From assembly GCF_019649055.1 (NCBI RefSeq), contig NW_026570229.1, positions 1,860,001 through 1,924,000 of the forward strand: DNA of 64,000 nucleotides, given 5' to 3'. Positions 1-11,860 of the stretch are shown here, piece after piece. A model generated the notes under the pieces. It worked only from the letters and a program-made list of their open reading frames with translations. It ran no database searches and was not told the origin of the DNA. How positions within the stretch are numbered: the stretch's first letter is position 1; every line of letters begins with the position of its first letter. The position numbers were made by a program, and so were the translations under genes. This DNA is from Paramacrobiotus metropolitanus. Its lineage: Eukaryota; Tardigrada; Eutardigrada; Parachela; Macrobiotidae.

Positions 1-65
1 AGTGAGAGCTGTAGGCTACGCAAAAATACGTACGCTTGCACATTGAAGGTTTACTGATCTCATAT

Positions 66-786
66 GGAGCCAATATTTTTGTTGTCTGTATAATATTCGG
101 TTTTAGTTTGCCTGTTTATTACTTCACAGTGAGTTTACTTCTTTCTTTGAAGCGAAACAGACGTGTTTTAGTTTGAGCTATTCAGTTTGTCTGTATATTT
201 TTCACAGTGAGGTTACTCCTTTCTTTATTGCGAGACAGATGTCTTTTAGTTAGGTCGTTTCAGTTGCCTGTATAATATTTTTGAAATCTGTATAATATTC
301 GGTTTTAGTGTGTCTGTACAATATTTCATAGTGAGTTTACTCCCCTCTTTATAGCGAGACGGATGACTTTTAGTTTGGGCTTTTCAGTTGTCTGTATAAC
401 ATTTTTGACATCGGTATAATATTCGGTTTTAGTATAATATGTCACAGTGAGTTTACTCCTTTCTTGATAGCAGACAGACAGATGACTTTCAGTTTGGGCT
501 TTCCAGTTTGTTTGTATAATATTTCACAGTGAGCTTACTCCTTTCTTTATAGCGAGACAGATGTATTTTAGTTAGGTTGTTTCAGCTGTCTGTATAATTT
601 TTTTGAAATCTGTATATTATTCGGTTTTAGTGTGTCTGTACAATATTTCACAGTGAGTTTACTACTTTCTTTATAGCGAAACTTATGTGTTTTAGTTTGG
701 GCTTTTCAGTTGTATGTATAATATTTTTGTTGTCTGTATAACATTCGGTTTTAGTTTGCCTGTTTATTATTTCACAGTGAGTTGAC
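66..786. repeat. Higher-order tandem satellite
   Basis: This stretch is built from related units that each contain CACAGTGAG followed by a TTTACTCCTTTCTTTATAGCGA-like segment and a TCTGTATAATATT/CGGTTTTAGT segment. The anchor CACAGTGAG or its variant recurs near 125, 203, 327, 442, 525, 649 and 771. Spacing alternates (about 78, 124, 115, 83, 124, 122), so three subunits make a higher-order repeat of about 320 bp, present a little over twice. No coding potential is visible. Confidence 0.8.
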
Positions 787-929
787 TTTTCCTCCCAAAG
801 GGCATGACCTTTATACTAAAATAATGGAATCAAATGACGTATATTGGTGACGTCATATCTGTCCCGTCTGTCAAAAGCACCACAATAACAAATTAATAAA
901 AACAAGAAAATTGGAAAAAAAATCATAAC

Positions 930-1190
930 TTGGTCTCGTGACTTCATATCCACATGGGTTATATATCGTTCGACTCAGAATTTTTTTCTGAGCAGAAGAA
1001 GCTACAATATGTCTGTTTTTATTAGGTAGTTCTCGAAAAAGATCTAGCAGGGCACCTGTATGCAAATTAGCTTGCAGCTCGGTCACGTGACTTCAAAACC
1101 ATTGTTGTCCCGGTCCATTCGACTCAGAAAAAAATTCTGAGTAGGAAGCAAAAAGCATCAGTCCATTTTATGCAAATCTGGCCATATCCG
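930..1190. repeat. Diverged ~149-bp tandem duplication with octamer sites
   Basis: Two diverged copies share a CGTGACTTCA segment (near 937 and 1085), a TTCGACTCAGAA segment that folds on itself as CTCAGAA..TTCTGAG (near 971 and 1120), and an ATGCAAAT octamer (1060-1067 and 1170-1177). The rest of 786-1690 holds no recognisable gene; 1551-1640 resembles part of the palindromic repeat found at 20.3 kb. Confidence 0.45.
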
Positions 1191-1690
1191 TATATTGCGG
1201 TTTTACCGTTTATAAACTATCAACCGCGGCATAATTCATACTTTTCCGATGCACAGAGAAATTCACATAAAAGTGTACAGACTAAGTAATGCGCACAGAA
1301 AGAATATCAACGTGTAACGCGTACTCATGGATTTCTTCTCCACAAATAGCTGACGATGATTTACAGATAAATAATTTGTTTAGCAAGCCGTGTTGAAGTT
1401 TGCATGTATTGGCCCCTCGGGACAAGGGCTGCTGCAGATACTGTAGTACGTACTCTGTTGCTCTTTCCTTTCTGTCCGTTGTCCGTTGCCGTCTTTGTCG
1501 CCAGCTTTGCGATGTGTAGGTGAAATGAAATTCCAAAGGTATAAACGCATTCAGGTGTACCATGAGTCTCATTATAAACCAATCTTCAGATTTTGTATGA
1601 AAACGCACATTATCATGAAGATCGTTTTTAACACCACCATGTTTTCGTTTTTTTAACAACACCACCCCTTTTTTTAACACCACCACCCTC

Positions 1691-2455
1691 GCCTGTTTCC
1701 TGTTGTATTATCTTCCCGACTTCGGTGACCAAACGAGAGGCGTCCGGTCCGAGTGGTCCGAGTGTTTCGACGCCAAATGCACGGAACAGGTAATCTCGGG
1801 TGAGTTCCTGATACTTCGCCACTTTATCCTGCTCTGCGCGCGCTGCGGCTGCCCCCGCTTGCTTCGATGCTGCCGCGATGTGTGACAAGGCTACCGTGCA
1901 CACACATGTGGCATCCCAGGTCAACATCTTTCCTCTTTCCCAAGGAACCAAGGTCACTCCGTCGGGGCGCTTCCCGCTGGTAAGGCAAGTACCAGGTGGT
2001 TCCAGTTCCGTTTCAATACCGGCGGAAGCGAAGGCGCGCTTTAAATTGGCATCGATGCAACTGTGCCTGGGCTTCCGGCCCCGGCTTTTCTTGCAGCTCA
2101 GGCCGTGGTATCCTCGCGCATCAGCCCATTCACCACAATTACAACGGTGTGGAATGGTGACCGGTACGCCGAGACGCAGGCCGACAGCAATTCTGAGTGT
2201 GGTATCGTTTAGGAAGTTTCCGAGGGTTGCGGCTGGAAGCTCTTCCAGCCATGCGCCGTTATCTTTAGTGCTCACACCACGAAGACGAGCTTCACTTGAC
2301 ATGTCCGATTGGGCTGCCACCAGCAGGGCTTCTACCATGCCCCGGATGATCGGTTCATCCCATGTCTTCTGGAGTTTTCGGGTTTCGGAAGTCGGGAGAT
2401 CGGCTTCGGTTGTTCACTGCCAGTCTTCTAAGGCGCCACAACAGTAAACTTCCGG
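1691..2455 (-). pseudogene. 3'-terminal fragment of RLE-type non-LTR reverse transcriptase
   Basis: The minus strand encodes about 215 residues that align by eye with the C-terminal part of the intact element at 14,961-17,804: a C-x-C..H..C zinc-binding cluster (CNCG through HGLSC), the GRKPRH segment, the RPDG..PWERG segment and a WDATC motif, which together resemble the restriction-like endonuclease region of R2-type elements. Homology continues upstream of the first Met to about 2455 but is interrupted by an in-frame stop near 2425. At the 3' side it stops after an IIQQETGE segment and runs into A/T-rich unrelated DNA, so the last ~40 residues of the family are missing. It is therefore a relic truncated at both ends. 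Confidence 0.8.
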
Positions 2456-2524
2456 GTCGAAAACTACTATCTCGTTGGTCAGTTTAGCTACTGAGTAAGC
2501 CGAGGCCAAATTCCCTTAAGCTCA

Positions 2525-2760
2525 ATAATTATTAAAGTAAACACGAGGAAAATGCACTTTATGGACAATGTCAAAATACTGCTTTTTGTGGTGTATTTCA
2601 TGACCCAACCGCATGTTGCGCGCACAAATGGTCTTCATGCCATTTGTTGTACATAACCATGAAAACAATGTTTGGAATTGCGCGGAACCGATAGCTTCGG
2701 CCAATGTACCCGAATTTGGTACATAGTACATACCATGTACCGGGCCTACCGGCATTCTTC
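2525..2760 (-). repeat. Degenerate copy of palindromic-MITE arm
   Basis: Segments TTGCGCGCACAAA, CCGAATTTGGT and CATGTACCGGGCC occur in the same order as in the minus-oriented arms at 19.9 and 20.7 kb. A complementary arm piece lies at 1551-1640, so the RLE relic may sit between two halves of one MITE. The copy is too diverged to define its ends. Confidence 0.4.
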
Positions 2761-3085
2761 CTTTAATAGACGAGCACATGTGCATGATTGTGTCAAACTT
2801 ATACTAGTACAGGGAGGAGGACGTATAGATACAGTACGTTGCAGCATGGTGCCAGTTTTCAGTGCGATGCACTTGTGCATTTAGTGGTCGTTTTATACAA
2901 TACACCATATTCAAAGCTTCAGAGTTTTACGGACAAAGAGTAACTATTGCTATTTTTGAATTTTAGTACGTTAGCTTACTTAGCTAGGATGCGCTTATGA
3001 ATCGCTGAAGTTTTCAGTTAACGGTTAAAGTACTAAAAAACAAAAGTAGCTACAACTACAGCTGTACATGCGCAAGAGCTATCTG

Positions 3086-3679
3086 TCAGCTTTGCGTACG
3101 TAATTGTAACGACGCCATACGTTCTCCGATGGTCGTTACTCGTTCGACAGTAAATCCTGATTCAGCATGTACATTGTACAGTCCTTGGTATGTATTCGCT
3201 ATATGAATAGGAACGAGCAGCGCTGACAAAAATATATTCAAAGGATGAATGTGTCCCAGCTGTTCGCGTGGCAAGGGACGACCGTGCATAACACGCGCCA
3301 CGACACTGCCGAGCATAATCCCAAACTTAAACGTTGAAGCCAGAAAACAAGTGGAACAAATCTCGCCCGTCCTAATACACAGTTTCTTCACATTCCTGTT
3401 TAACGATGCAGCTGCATCATGCATCAGTTGTTTCGTCATCCTGATCCGGTATTCTTTCAACAAGATAGCCAGGGTCGAGTGTGATCAACTGATAGAAGAC
3501 TGCACACTGCCTCGAGACAAAGTCTGGCCAGCGCCTGTCTTCTGGTCAATGTCGTCCCAGATATCCGCTTCTCCTGAAGTGAGTCCTGTTTCCCAGATGA
3601 GAGGCGCCTTCCTGCTTACTCCAAATTTATACACAGTAACGTTCTTGCTTTCTTGGTATCTTAAACACATCTTTTCCAT
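3086..3679 (-). other. Unassigned minus-strand ORF pair
   Basis: Two consecutive open frames (about 64 codons with a true ATG at 3679, then about 120 codons without one) occupy this interval. Composition is protein-like, but no family, repeat or splice pair was recognised, and a comparable plus-strand frame overlaps it. They could be exons of one small gene or chance frames. The flanks 2761-3085 and 3680-3871 hold nothing recognised. Confidence 0.15.
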
Positions 3680-3871
3680 CGTTACAGTGCACGCAGTCTG
3701 CCGACGTAATGATAACTAGGAAAATGCACTTTTCGTGCATTGGTAGACCGGAGCGCAGCTCGAAGAGTTGGAAATGGTTTTTTTTATTACGCGGTAATTT
3801 GACTGATTGTTTGTCAATGCAGCAGTTGTTTCATCAGCTTCAGTTAATGTGGCTTAAAACAAAAGAAAATT

Positions 3872-4499
3872 TTATCTCATGCGGTTCAAACGTTCTTCTT
3901 CCTTAATTCGTTGAAGCGTTGTTTTTTTCGACTTAATGCCGGACAGCTGGGAGAACGGAAAGGTTGGTTCCAGCGCCAAACCTTTCCAGGATTTAACTCG
4001 TGAAAGCGCTACGTAAATCAATCCCGATGCAAATTCCTTCAGACCGAGGTGAACGACGGCGCGATCGCAGGTAATGCCGTGCGCTTTGTGTACAGTGATT
4101 GCCCAAGACAGTGCTAGTGGAAACTGGGTGCGTGCACACTTTTGGCCACCTTCAACCCATTCGGAAGTTATAGGGCAAATTGGTATGCAGTTGTTGGCGA
4201 ACGTTGGGCCCTTATACTTATCGAATTCCACTAACACTGCAATCGGCATTGCATTTTCTGGAAACGTGCCAGGCGCGTATATGATATCGCGGACAAATCC
4301 CAAAGCGCCATTGATGAGCGCCCAGACCCCGATGTGTCCATAAATTCCGCTTGAGCATGACTCGAGATCCTCTGGACAAATACAGTACGGGGTCAAGCCC
4401 CATCGCCTGCTGTTCATTACCTAAACAATAATAAAGGTAAAGTAATGTACAGCATTCTGCAGTAGTTATTGTACAGTAATGAGTCCAGAGTTTTCTCAC
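3872..4499 (-). pseudogene. PIF1-like helicase C-terminal fragment (Helitron-type)
   Basis: The minus strand carries the last helicase motifs of the PIF1/Helitron-helicase family. A segment with SRGSRVMLKRNLWT lies in one frame and continues as NGALGFVRDI in another, marking a frameshift near 4320. It is followed by FPLALSWAITVHKAHG (motif V-like), and by ASGLIYVALSRVKSW (motif VI-like, with the arginine finger). PIF1 enzymes unwind DNA 5'-3'; Helitron transposases fuse this domain to a Rep nuclease. Walker A and B motifs and any Rep domain are absent here, so only the C-terminal ~200 residues of the ORF remain. No Helitron terminus was identified, so it could also be a decayed host-type PIF1 copy. 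Confidence 0.75.
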
Positions 4500-4882
4500 C
4501 TCTGGTAGCGGTGCTATTGTTGTGTTTGGCTTTGATTTTGGCCACCGGCATTCGGAGGTCCGTCTAGGCTTTTATATTGTACTGTCGAGCTGGCTCGCGC
4601 TCAGTAAAAAGCTGGATGGCATGTCTGAAATTCTCGCGTTCTTCTTCCGGGAGTAGGCCATAGTTGCGGGACATCATTTTGTCGTAGTCTTGCAAGGTGG
4701 ATTCTCCTACGCTAAGCCTATCAGCTAGTGCCTCTCTGAAATGTTGCTGTTCTGGTTCCGTGCCACTCTGACGTTGGGAAATGGTGAATACAAAAGCCTT
4801 TGTGAATGCCGATCGATAAATCAGTTGCCCGTGGTCAGCAAGATCGCTTTTATATCCATCACCATATAACGGACGATCTAAC

Positions 4883-5968
4883 ATGTGTGATTTAGCATGG
4901 CTGCAGCTGAGCGTGTTAAGCGTGTGCTGGGGATGCCTGCCGCCCCCATTTGCCCTTCCATGGCCACTGTCCAACGCGCCGTCGGCGCGCAGCCGTAAGT
5001 GGCCGTGATTTGTGGAGAGGGTACCCCTATTATATATAAGATATTTTGTTTTACTTTTTTTTACTTTACGGTGAAATTTTTTTGCAAACCGTTTCCAGAT
5101 TTTTACTCCGCGCATCAAATAACCACTGTATCCCAAGTTTCGAACCATTTTACCCTTATTTGCAGTGGAGGACCTGATCACGGACGCCCTGCGGACGAGA
5201 CAGGACGAGCGCGTCACTCTGCCGCTGGCCCCGAACGCGGGCATCCTGGAGGGCCTCCTGAGCCGGCCCCGCCTGGGCGAGGACGCGTCGTTCAGCTGCG
5301 AGGGGCCGCCCGGGAGCGACTGGCGTTCCCTGACCTGGCTGCACCGCGGACGCACCGTCTTCGAAGGAGGCCACGCCCCGCCGGAGGACCCTGCGCAGCG
5401 CTACAACGTCAGCCGCGTGGGTGATCGCCGCGTGCAGCTGGTGGTCCTCAACGTCACCGCCTACTCGGGCGGGCCGCTGCTCTGCGTGGATGCCACGCCC
5501 ACTGCGAGCAGCTACACCGGCCCACCGCGCGTTCTGCGCCGCTTCACGCTCCTCCCACTGATTACCCGCGCCAGCGAAGTCTTCGCGCCGCTGCCCGAGG
5601 GCGGGGCGCGCGTGACCCGCGTAGGCGGCAGCGTGACCATCCCCTGCCGCGTCCGTTTGCCACTCCCAGACGGAGTCCTGCGCAACCTGGATAACCATGT
5701 TTTCTGGCGCTGGATGGGCCGTCTGTACCGGCCGCCCACGGAGCTTCCGTACGGTGCGCTGCCGCCCTCGCTGGAACCGCCCATCTTCACGGAGAATTGC
5801 CGCCGGAAACCAGCGGTACCCAGTAATCTTCCCGGACAGTTTATCGACTACGCACAAAGAATGGGAAATATCCCCGCCACCGCCGCCACCGAGCTGCAGT
5901 GCTTCTTCCGGCCGCATGAAGGCGTCCACGAGTGGGTCTTTCAGACTGCTACAATTACTGTGATATAA
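4883..5968 (+). CDS. Secreted two-domain immunoglobulin-like protein, copy 1
   Basis: Two-exon model: exon 1 4883-4994, intron 4995-5165 (GTAAGT to TTTGCAG), exon 2 5166-5968, giving 304 aa. Exon 1 encodes a hydrophobic leader (LAWLQLSVLSVCWGC) that reads as a signal peptide. Ig domain 1 has FSC, LTWLHRG, an LVVLNVTAYSGG strand and LLCVD, i.e. the Cys-Trp-Cys pattern of an Ig fold; domain 2 has TIPCRV, an FWRW strand and LQCFF. No transmembrane segment or GPI signal is visible, so secretion is inferred. The exon is far more GC-rich than its surroundings. A close paralogue with the same leader exon, intron phase and domain order lies at 22,923-23,911. Domain order and splice sites are seen directly; ligand and role are unknown. 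Confidence 0.8.
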
Positions 5969-7988
5969 CGCGGGGCCGTATGGGCGCCACGCGTATCCTC
6001 GACAGCGAACAGCGGTGAACCCGGATGAGGCTTTATTGCCGAATCTAATGCGCACCGTGGCGCAGCAACACCAGACTAATGAGGAAGGATCCTGCAGCCA
6101 GTGCAACTGTGCTGCAGGTCCGTCAAAACAGCGCAGCAATGTGCGGGGTGGAAATCCCCAGAAACAGCGAATAGCTACTCAGGAGGGCGGGGCGTCCCGC
6201 CCTTACAGTGAACAACCAATAGCTACGAGTACTGTTTATTAGATTAGCAGTTCTGGTATCAAGTCTGCTGTCTGCACAATTATATATCTCTGCAGTCTGC
6301 ACCGATCAATAAATAACTAAGAAAATGACCGCCACGATCTGTTTTTAAAAAAACGCATTAGCGTGATCAGACGAATCAGTTCCATAAATCGGGTCTGCTC
6401 TCTACTGGTAATGATATTGAAGCGCGCCACTATGATAAACGAATGGGCGAGGTGAATAACTGCGGTCATGCCAAACATGTGCGGTGGCAGCACTTCTTTA
6501 TCACAGCTAAGGTGAACAGCGAACAGTTAATTCTGAATACTTTGGTCCACTGGGATAACTGGATTTGTGCTGCAGCTGAGTTGGGACACAGAAGGTTCGG
6601 CAGGAATGGCAGCGCGAACGGAACCTAGAGGCTTGCACCAGGAAACGACGCCGGCCCCGATGGAATCACTACTTTCCATGGGATAGAAGGACTGTGTCTA
6701 GTATGGGATGTTACCGGCGTCGACACCGTCGCTTGATACTACCTGGACCACATGCATCAGCGTGCCGGCCGGGTGCGGCAGCCCCCCCCCCCCAGGCTGA
6801 AGCCGATAAAACATAAAGCTAGGAAATACAGCTTCCTGGTAGAACGGTACGAATGAGTTCATGCGGACTTGAAACATTCGGCAGCTGAGGTACATCTGCC
6901 AAGCTGCTCATCAAGAAATTTGCGGCAAACCGGCAACATCCGTGGTCGGGAATTTCTAAGCAGAACATTTCACCAGCATTTGGGCGAAGTAACGCAGCTT
7001 CTGTTATCGGAAATGTGGAAAATGCGGTGTGTTTTAATTGGAACTGATGATTTTTAAAATCTTTAAGCTGTTATCGCCCTTTTCTTTTCACAAATTTGTT
7101 TTCGGCTTTCAGATTGGCAAAGCGACTGCGTGGTTTGCGGCAAACAGCCTCTGTTAAAACTATGAAAGTGTTCTCGCTCTTTGCGGACACTGCAAAACCG
7201 AAGCACAGCAAACAACCTGGTGAATTAGAAAAATTCAAAACAAATCGAAGGAAATTAAGAACAAAATTTCATGGAAATACAGTAGTTGCTCCTGGTAGCT
7301 CTGCTCTGACCCAGCTGATTTACAATCTAACCCAGCTGATGTGGAAGCGCCGGAAAACCGTTATTACGGCTTCCCGCACGGACCGACTGGCAGTACACTA
7401 CAGTAACGATAAGTTAAGGCGATAGACTGGTTTTGCTTACTCCCCAGAGAAGTTACAGTAACTACATTATCTAGAACAGAAAAAAATGCTCTTTAAAAAG
7501 AAACTTTTTTGGGAAGCAAAGAACAGAACAGAAACCCAATCTGCCTAAAACCAAAAGGTACCGTGGGTCCAAAACGACGCAGGGGTCCAGCAGCCCGGTT
7601 CGATTCACGTAGCTGCCATCAGTTTCAATCGAAGCATACCCAACCGCACGCGGGCTGCGTGTCTGCGTACCGCTGCAGCCGTGCGCAGGAGGCGATTTCA
7701 TGAAGGCCATGCGCAGCCTGCAGGTAGCGTGCAATGATGTCCCGTTTTTTTTCACGGGCTCGGTAAATCACGGGAAATTCCCGCACCCCGCACCCGCTTT
7801 CGGCTCGGAAGCGGTAGCGGGAGACTTTCTGCTCGGATCGGGTGCGGTCGGGAATAAAGCCTGATTAGTACGTTCGCCCGCTACTCGGGAAAACACGGGA
7901 TTTCTTTGAATTAAAAAAAATTTGTATAGAATTTCTAGCAATTTTCGCAGTCAAAAGTGCGTCAGCTTCGCGCTTCGCGCGAAAGTTC
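5969..7988. other. No gene recognised
   Basis: Open frames here are short and lack domains. The region has a poly-C run at about 6781-6793 and, from about 7757 to 7860, a GC-rich low-complexity segment of CGGGTGCGG/CCCGCACCC words that reappears around 9140-9230. Nothing else could be supported. Confidence 0.4.
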
Positions 7989-8841
7989 GTGTCTTAGGGT
8001 GGGTCTCAGATTCAAAGCGAATCTAGTTGCGAAACAGCGACTCCGCGTTACGCGACGCCAGTACGCGTAATCGCGTATCCTCCTCGCGAGGTGGCTTCGA
8101 GTACCGTAAGTATCTGTAACCATGGGTCCATGGCCACGAATACAGCGGCACCCGATCATTTCGGAAACCGCTCATTTCGGAAACGTTCACTTCGGGAACT
8201 ATTAATTTCGGAAATCACACATTTCCGAAACAATCAAGAAACAAATGAAAACATAAAAAGAATAACAAAGAATTCATAAAAACAAATAACTTAAGGAAGC
8301 TTAAAAATCTAAGAAAAGTTTAGAAAAATAAGAAAGGCTGAGAAACATTAATGACAAAAATAAGAAAACTTAAAAAGCCTAATAAAACCTAAGGAACTAA
8401 TGAAACATAAGAATAATACAGCAGCTGTGTATGCAAAACAAAACAGGTTTATGGGTTACCTGCAATCGAGATGAAACTACTAAACTATTAAAATAAGAAA
8501 ACCTAATAAAACCTAAGAATTCTGAAGAAAATTAAAAAACCTAAGAAACCTAAGAAAACATAGGCATAACAAAAAAACACAAGAACGTAAGAAAACCTAA
8601 AAATAAGAAACCTAAAAATACACTTGGATAATAACATAAGAAAGAAGCATGAGACAACCGAAGCATAAGAGTAGCATAGACATAAGAAAACCGAATAAAA
8701 TTTTTCTGTTGTTTTCTCTATGAATGGTTTTCAAAATGAATGGTTTCCGAAATGAATGGACACCCATACGGCCACATCGTGTGGTTGAGCTACAATGCCA
8801 TAGCGAGATTTGGTTCGAATCGGAGACCCACCCTTAGACAC
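7989..8841. mobile_element. TIR element, interrupted by a foldback-like insert
   Basis: The left end (from GTGTCTTAGGGTGGGTCTC) and right end (to GAGACCCACCCTTAGACAC) form inverted repeats of about 25 bp with few mismatches. The right arm also contains a GAGCTACA..CACACGATGTGG-type stretch (on the reverse strand) shared with the small hairpin element at 55,528-55,693, so both belong to one family. No transposase is present. The interior from about 8154 to 8765 is a different element. Confidence 0.65.
8154..8765. mobile_element. Foldback-like element with (CATTTCGG)n arms and CCTAAG-rich core
   Basis: The left arm repeats CATTTCGGAAA-like words four times, the right arm carries the reverse complement (TTTCCGAAATGAATGG), and between them lies about 480 bp of A-rich repeats of CCTAAGAAAA and ACCTAATAAAA. 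The same architecture (repeated TTCGG arms, CCTAAG core) is seen around the giant retrotransposon insertion at 36-55 kb. No protein is encoded. Confidence 0.6.
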
Positions 8842-11518
8842 TGTGCAGTGTGCTGGATCAAAAATTAATAAGCGGCGGCTAGCTCGTGACGCAAACGTCG
8901 GTTTCGAAAGAAAATCGAATAGTTGATGGCCGTAATATATTTACGGCAATTCTATAATTTATAATTAAGAGCCAAGCTGAGTTTCTTTGAAAAGTAAAAG
9001 TAAGATTTATCATACAGGTCTAGTCTTTTAGAAAATGCGTATCCATTAAACTTTTCGACGAAACTTTCACAAAAATGTCACAAAAATTTTGTAATAAATT
9101 TGTAACAATTTCAAATTATTGATTTATTGAAAATCGGGAATCGGAGCGCGTTGCGGGACAGTCCGAGCGCTCGGGTGCGGGAGCGGGTGCGGGAAAGTTT
9201 TGATCGGGAAAGTGCGGTCGGGACATTAAAAACTGCAAACGGGACATCACTGGTAGCGTGGTTGTCTGCTCAAACTGGTCCACCGATGCAGCAGACCATT
9301 TTCAAAATACGAAAACCCTGATTTACTGGAAATAAAGTTCGGACAGTTTTATGCGTACTGCATTCCACTGCCGCAATGGAATTGGTCATTCTTGGTACCA
9401 ATGGAAAGAAAAAATTATTCTACACACTGAGTTTTCTTGGTTTTGCGATAGAGACATTCGAACTCCAACGCTCAGTGGTTTTCTCGATAAGAAGAATTAG
9501 TCCCATGTTTAAAAATTTGTATCTTCCTGGCTTTCTATTCAAGATTTTATCTGAATAAACCCAGTGTGCGAAATAATTTTAAGTTCCATCTGAAAACATC
9601 AGACCTGAAGATGTTCCATCTGGTGCTTGGCTGCGAATTTTTTAATGCTCACACAACAGAAAAATTTCTATCGCGTTTATGCTATTAGTGTTGATTTCGA
9701 AGTTCTGTCTATTAAAAAGCGCGATTTATCAGCTTTCTAATGAACCCATATACTCCAAAAACAGCTCAAACCAAAGCGCACAAACAATTTTCGAAGTAGC
9801 TATAAAGATTGGTATTTTACAAACCAGTACTTCGCCTTAACAAATTATACGAGGGTTTTAAATCATTAGAAGGAGGCAAAACAACGAGTTGCACAGCGAC
9901 ATCTACAAACAAAGGCCAAATAAAAATTTCGTCTAAACTCGTCGCCGGTGGTGCTATTCCCGTTATAAATGCTTTCTGAATGATGCAAGTGGGACGTATA
10001 TGCTGCAATCATGACACTATTGTTTTACTTATTTATTATAAAACTTACCAGCGAATGTGGTAGAAGCTGGTCCATAGGATGGAATGGCTTTTGGTGTGAT
10101 GTCCCGTCGATCTAATGTCCCGCGACGAAACGTCGCGGCGAAATGATATTGCGGCGAAATGTCTGCGACCAAAAGTCCTGTGACTAGTTGTCGTCGGCGT
10201 GTCGCGGTGCCACTTACTATACGTAAGTAATTCAATATTTATTGTTACTGTACTTTACGTTTCTACGTACAGTATTTTTTTGTTTGCAAACCTACCGAGT
10301 ATTGTTATTTGTGATTGTTCTAATATCGGATAATAATCTGCGTTTGAATGGCTGACCACAAAAATGACAAGTGAGATCCATTGCTGGAGAACGGTCTTCC
10401 ATACCGAAAATCGAGTAATGAGATATGAATTCATATCATGCTTACTGATGTTAAGTGCTTAATCTTGATAAGCATCGCTAGACTCTGGATTACAGATTCG
10501 CATTCTCTAGCGCCCAATAATTGTGTCGTAGAAAATTTCCCGGGTAACGAAAAAATTTATCGAATGCCTCCTCTATACTGTACATAAATAAACAAATATG
10601 CACACAGTTATTAGATTGTAACAATATTTTGATATTTTTCTTGGTAAAATTCATGCCACTGAATACTCATGATTTACGTATACTAGAAGTATAGTAAATT
10701 TTATTAGTCAAATCGTACTGAAATTACAGAGAGAAACCTGCGCAGTTAGGGATTAGGAATCACTGAGCATCCTTGGGGGCGAACAACCACTCGCCACTCG
10801 CGCACCCCAATATTAGATATTAGAAGATTACAGTAGTTATAAACAATTTAGGAGCATCGTATAAGTAATGAATTATCAATAGAAGCAGTAAGCATTATGG
10901 AGCTGGAAAGGAAATGTGGAGTTAGCAGCGCCGTTTACAAATTTGTAAGGAAGATATGGGTGTAATAGCTACTCGACCAGAACACAACACACGTCACACA
11001 TCGCTGTTAGGCCCGACCGCTGCCTCCAACTTGCCGGGGCATTCCACTCTCTACGATCACCAGAAATTTTCTTTTGCTTACACACGGATTCGGAGACCAA
11101 CCACAGAAACTACAGTTTCTTGTATGCTACGACGGATATCCGTCGTATACGGCATACAAGAACCTATCACGGTTCGCTGAAATCTGCCGCAAAAATAGCC
11201 ATGGCCCAGCGTGCTGCTGCGTCGCGATCACATACAGATTCTCGTATCGACTGCGTTCTCCATCAATGGACCATAATATTGTAATATTGCATTAATGTTA
11301 ATTAGTATTGTATTATTAATAATATTATTATGCTTTTCTCCCTTGCCATCTGCTTCGGACACGGCTAAACATTAAAATAACTCGAGCTGTCGCTGCTTAA
11401 GTCGAGATAATTCGGCACCCGACGTAGGTAATAGGTATATCTGTACCGTATTTATGTATGTATGTCGTTATTATGTCGTGTTGTCAGAATATTATCTACT
11501 TCAATAATTACTCGTAAT
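8842..11518. other. No gene recognised; scattered repeat scraps
   Basis: AT-rich DNA without a supported gene. 9140-9230 repeats the CGGGTGCGGG low-complexity segment seen at 7.8 kb. 10,088-10,180 has several GCGGCGAAATG/GTCCCGCGAC words that resemble foldback-element arms. The remaining frames are below 80 codons and featureless. Confidence 0.4.
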
Positions 11519-11660
11519 CAGGGGCGGCGGGAGCTTCCCGGTTTGGGGTGGGCCAGCAGTATTGGCTTTGGGGTGGGCCAGGCCCATAGACCACTATGTT
11601 AAAAAATTTTTTTTGGAGGGGGCCATGGCCCCCTGGCCGAGGGGTTCCAGCCGCCTATGC
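11519..11660. mobile_element. Possible short MITE
   Basis: A 140-bp insert-like segment begins CAGGGGCGGC and ends GGAACC-like GCCGCCTATG in inverted orientation, with internal GGGGTGGGCCA repeats and a GGGGGCCATGGCCCCC palindrome. The termini match only partly, so the call is tentative. Confidence 0.35.
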
Positions 11661-11860
11661 TCGTAATACGAAAGGAAATGCTGCAACTGTACGTTTTGGG
11701 TACTTGGCCACGAAAGAATAAACTGGCTAGCAGCGAAGACTTTGGCTACTAATTTTTTCAATCGTATTACTTGCTGTGTGTAGTGTGTATTGTACAGTAG
11801 TATTGTTAACACACGCCCTATTCTGCTCTTAATCTACAACGAGACTATTTGATGTTTCAG

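Noticed and set aside
4564-6139. Long minus-strand open frames over the first Ig gene
   Set aside because: They are antisense shadows in GC-rich DNA; the plus strand has the signal peptide, splice sites and Ig residues, and the paralogue supports it.
7096-7425. 109-codon Lys/Arg-rich frame
   Set aside because: No ATG context, domain or paralogue; composition like random AT-rich DNA.
8800-8841. tRNA gene suggested by a GGTTCGAATC box
   Set aside because: No cloverleaf or A box; the motif belongs to the terminal inverted repeat.
7757-9240. Large element bounded by CGGGTGCGGG blocks at 7.8 and 9.2 kb
   Set aside because: The blocks are low-complexity and do not align as clean direct or inverted repeats, so no boundaries could be supported.
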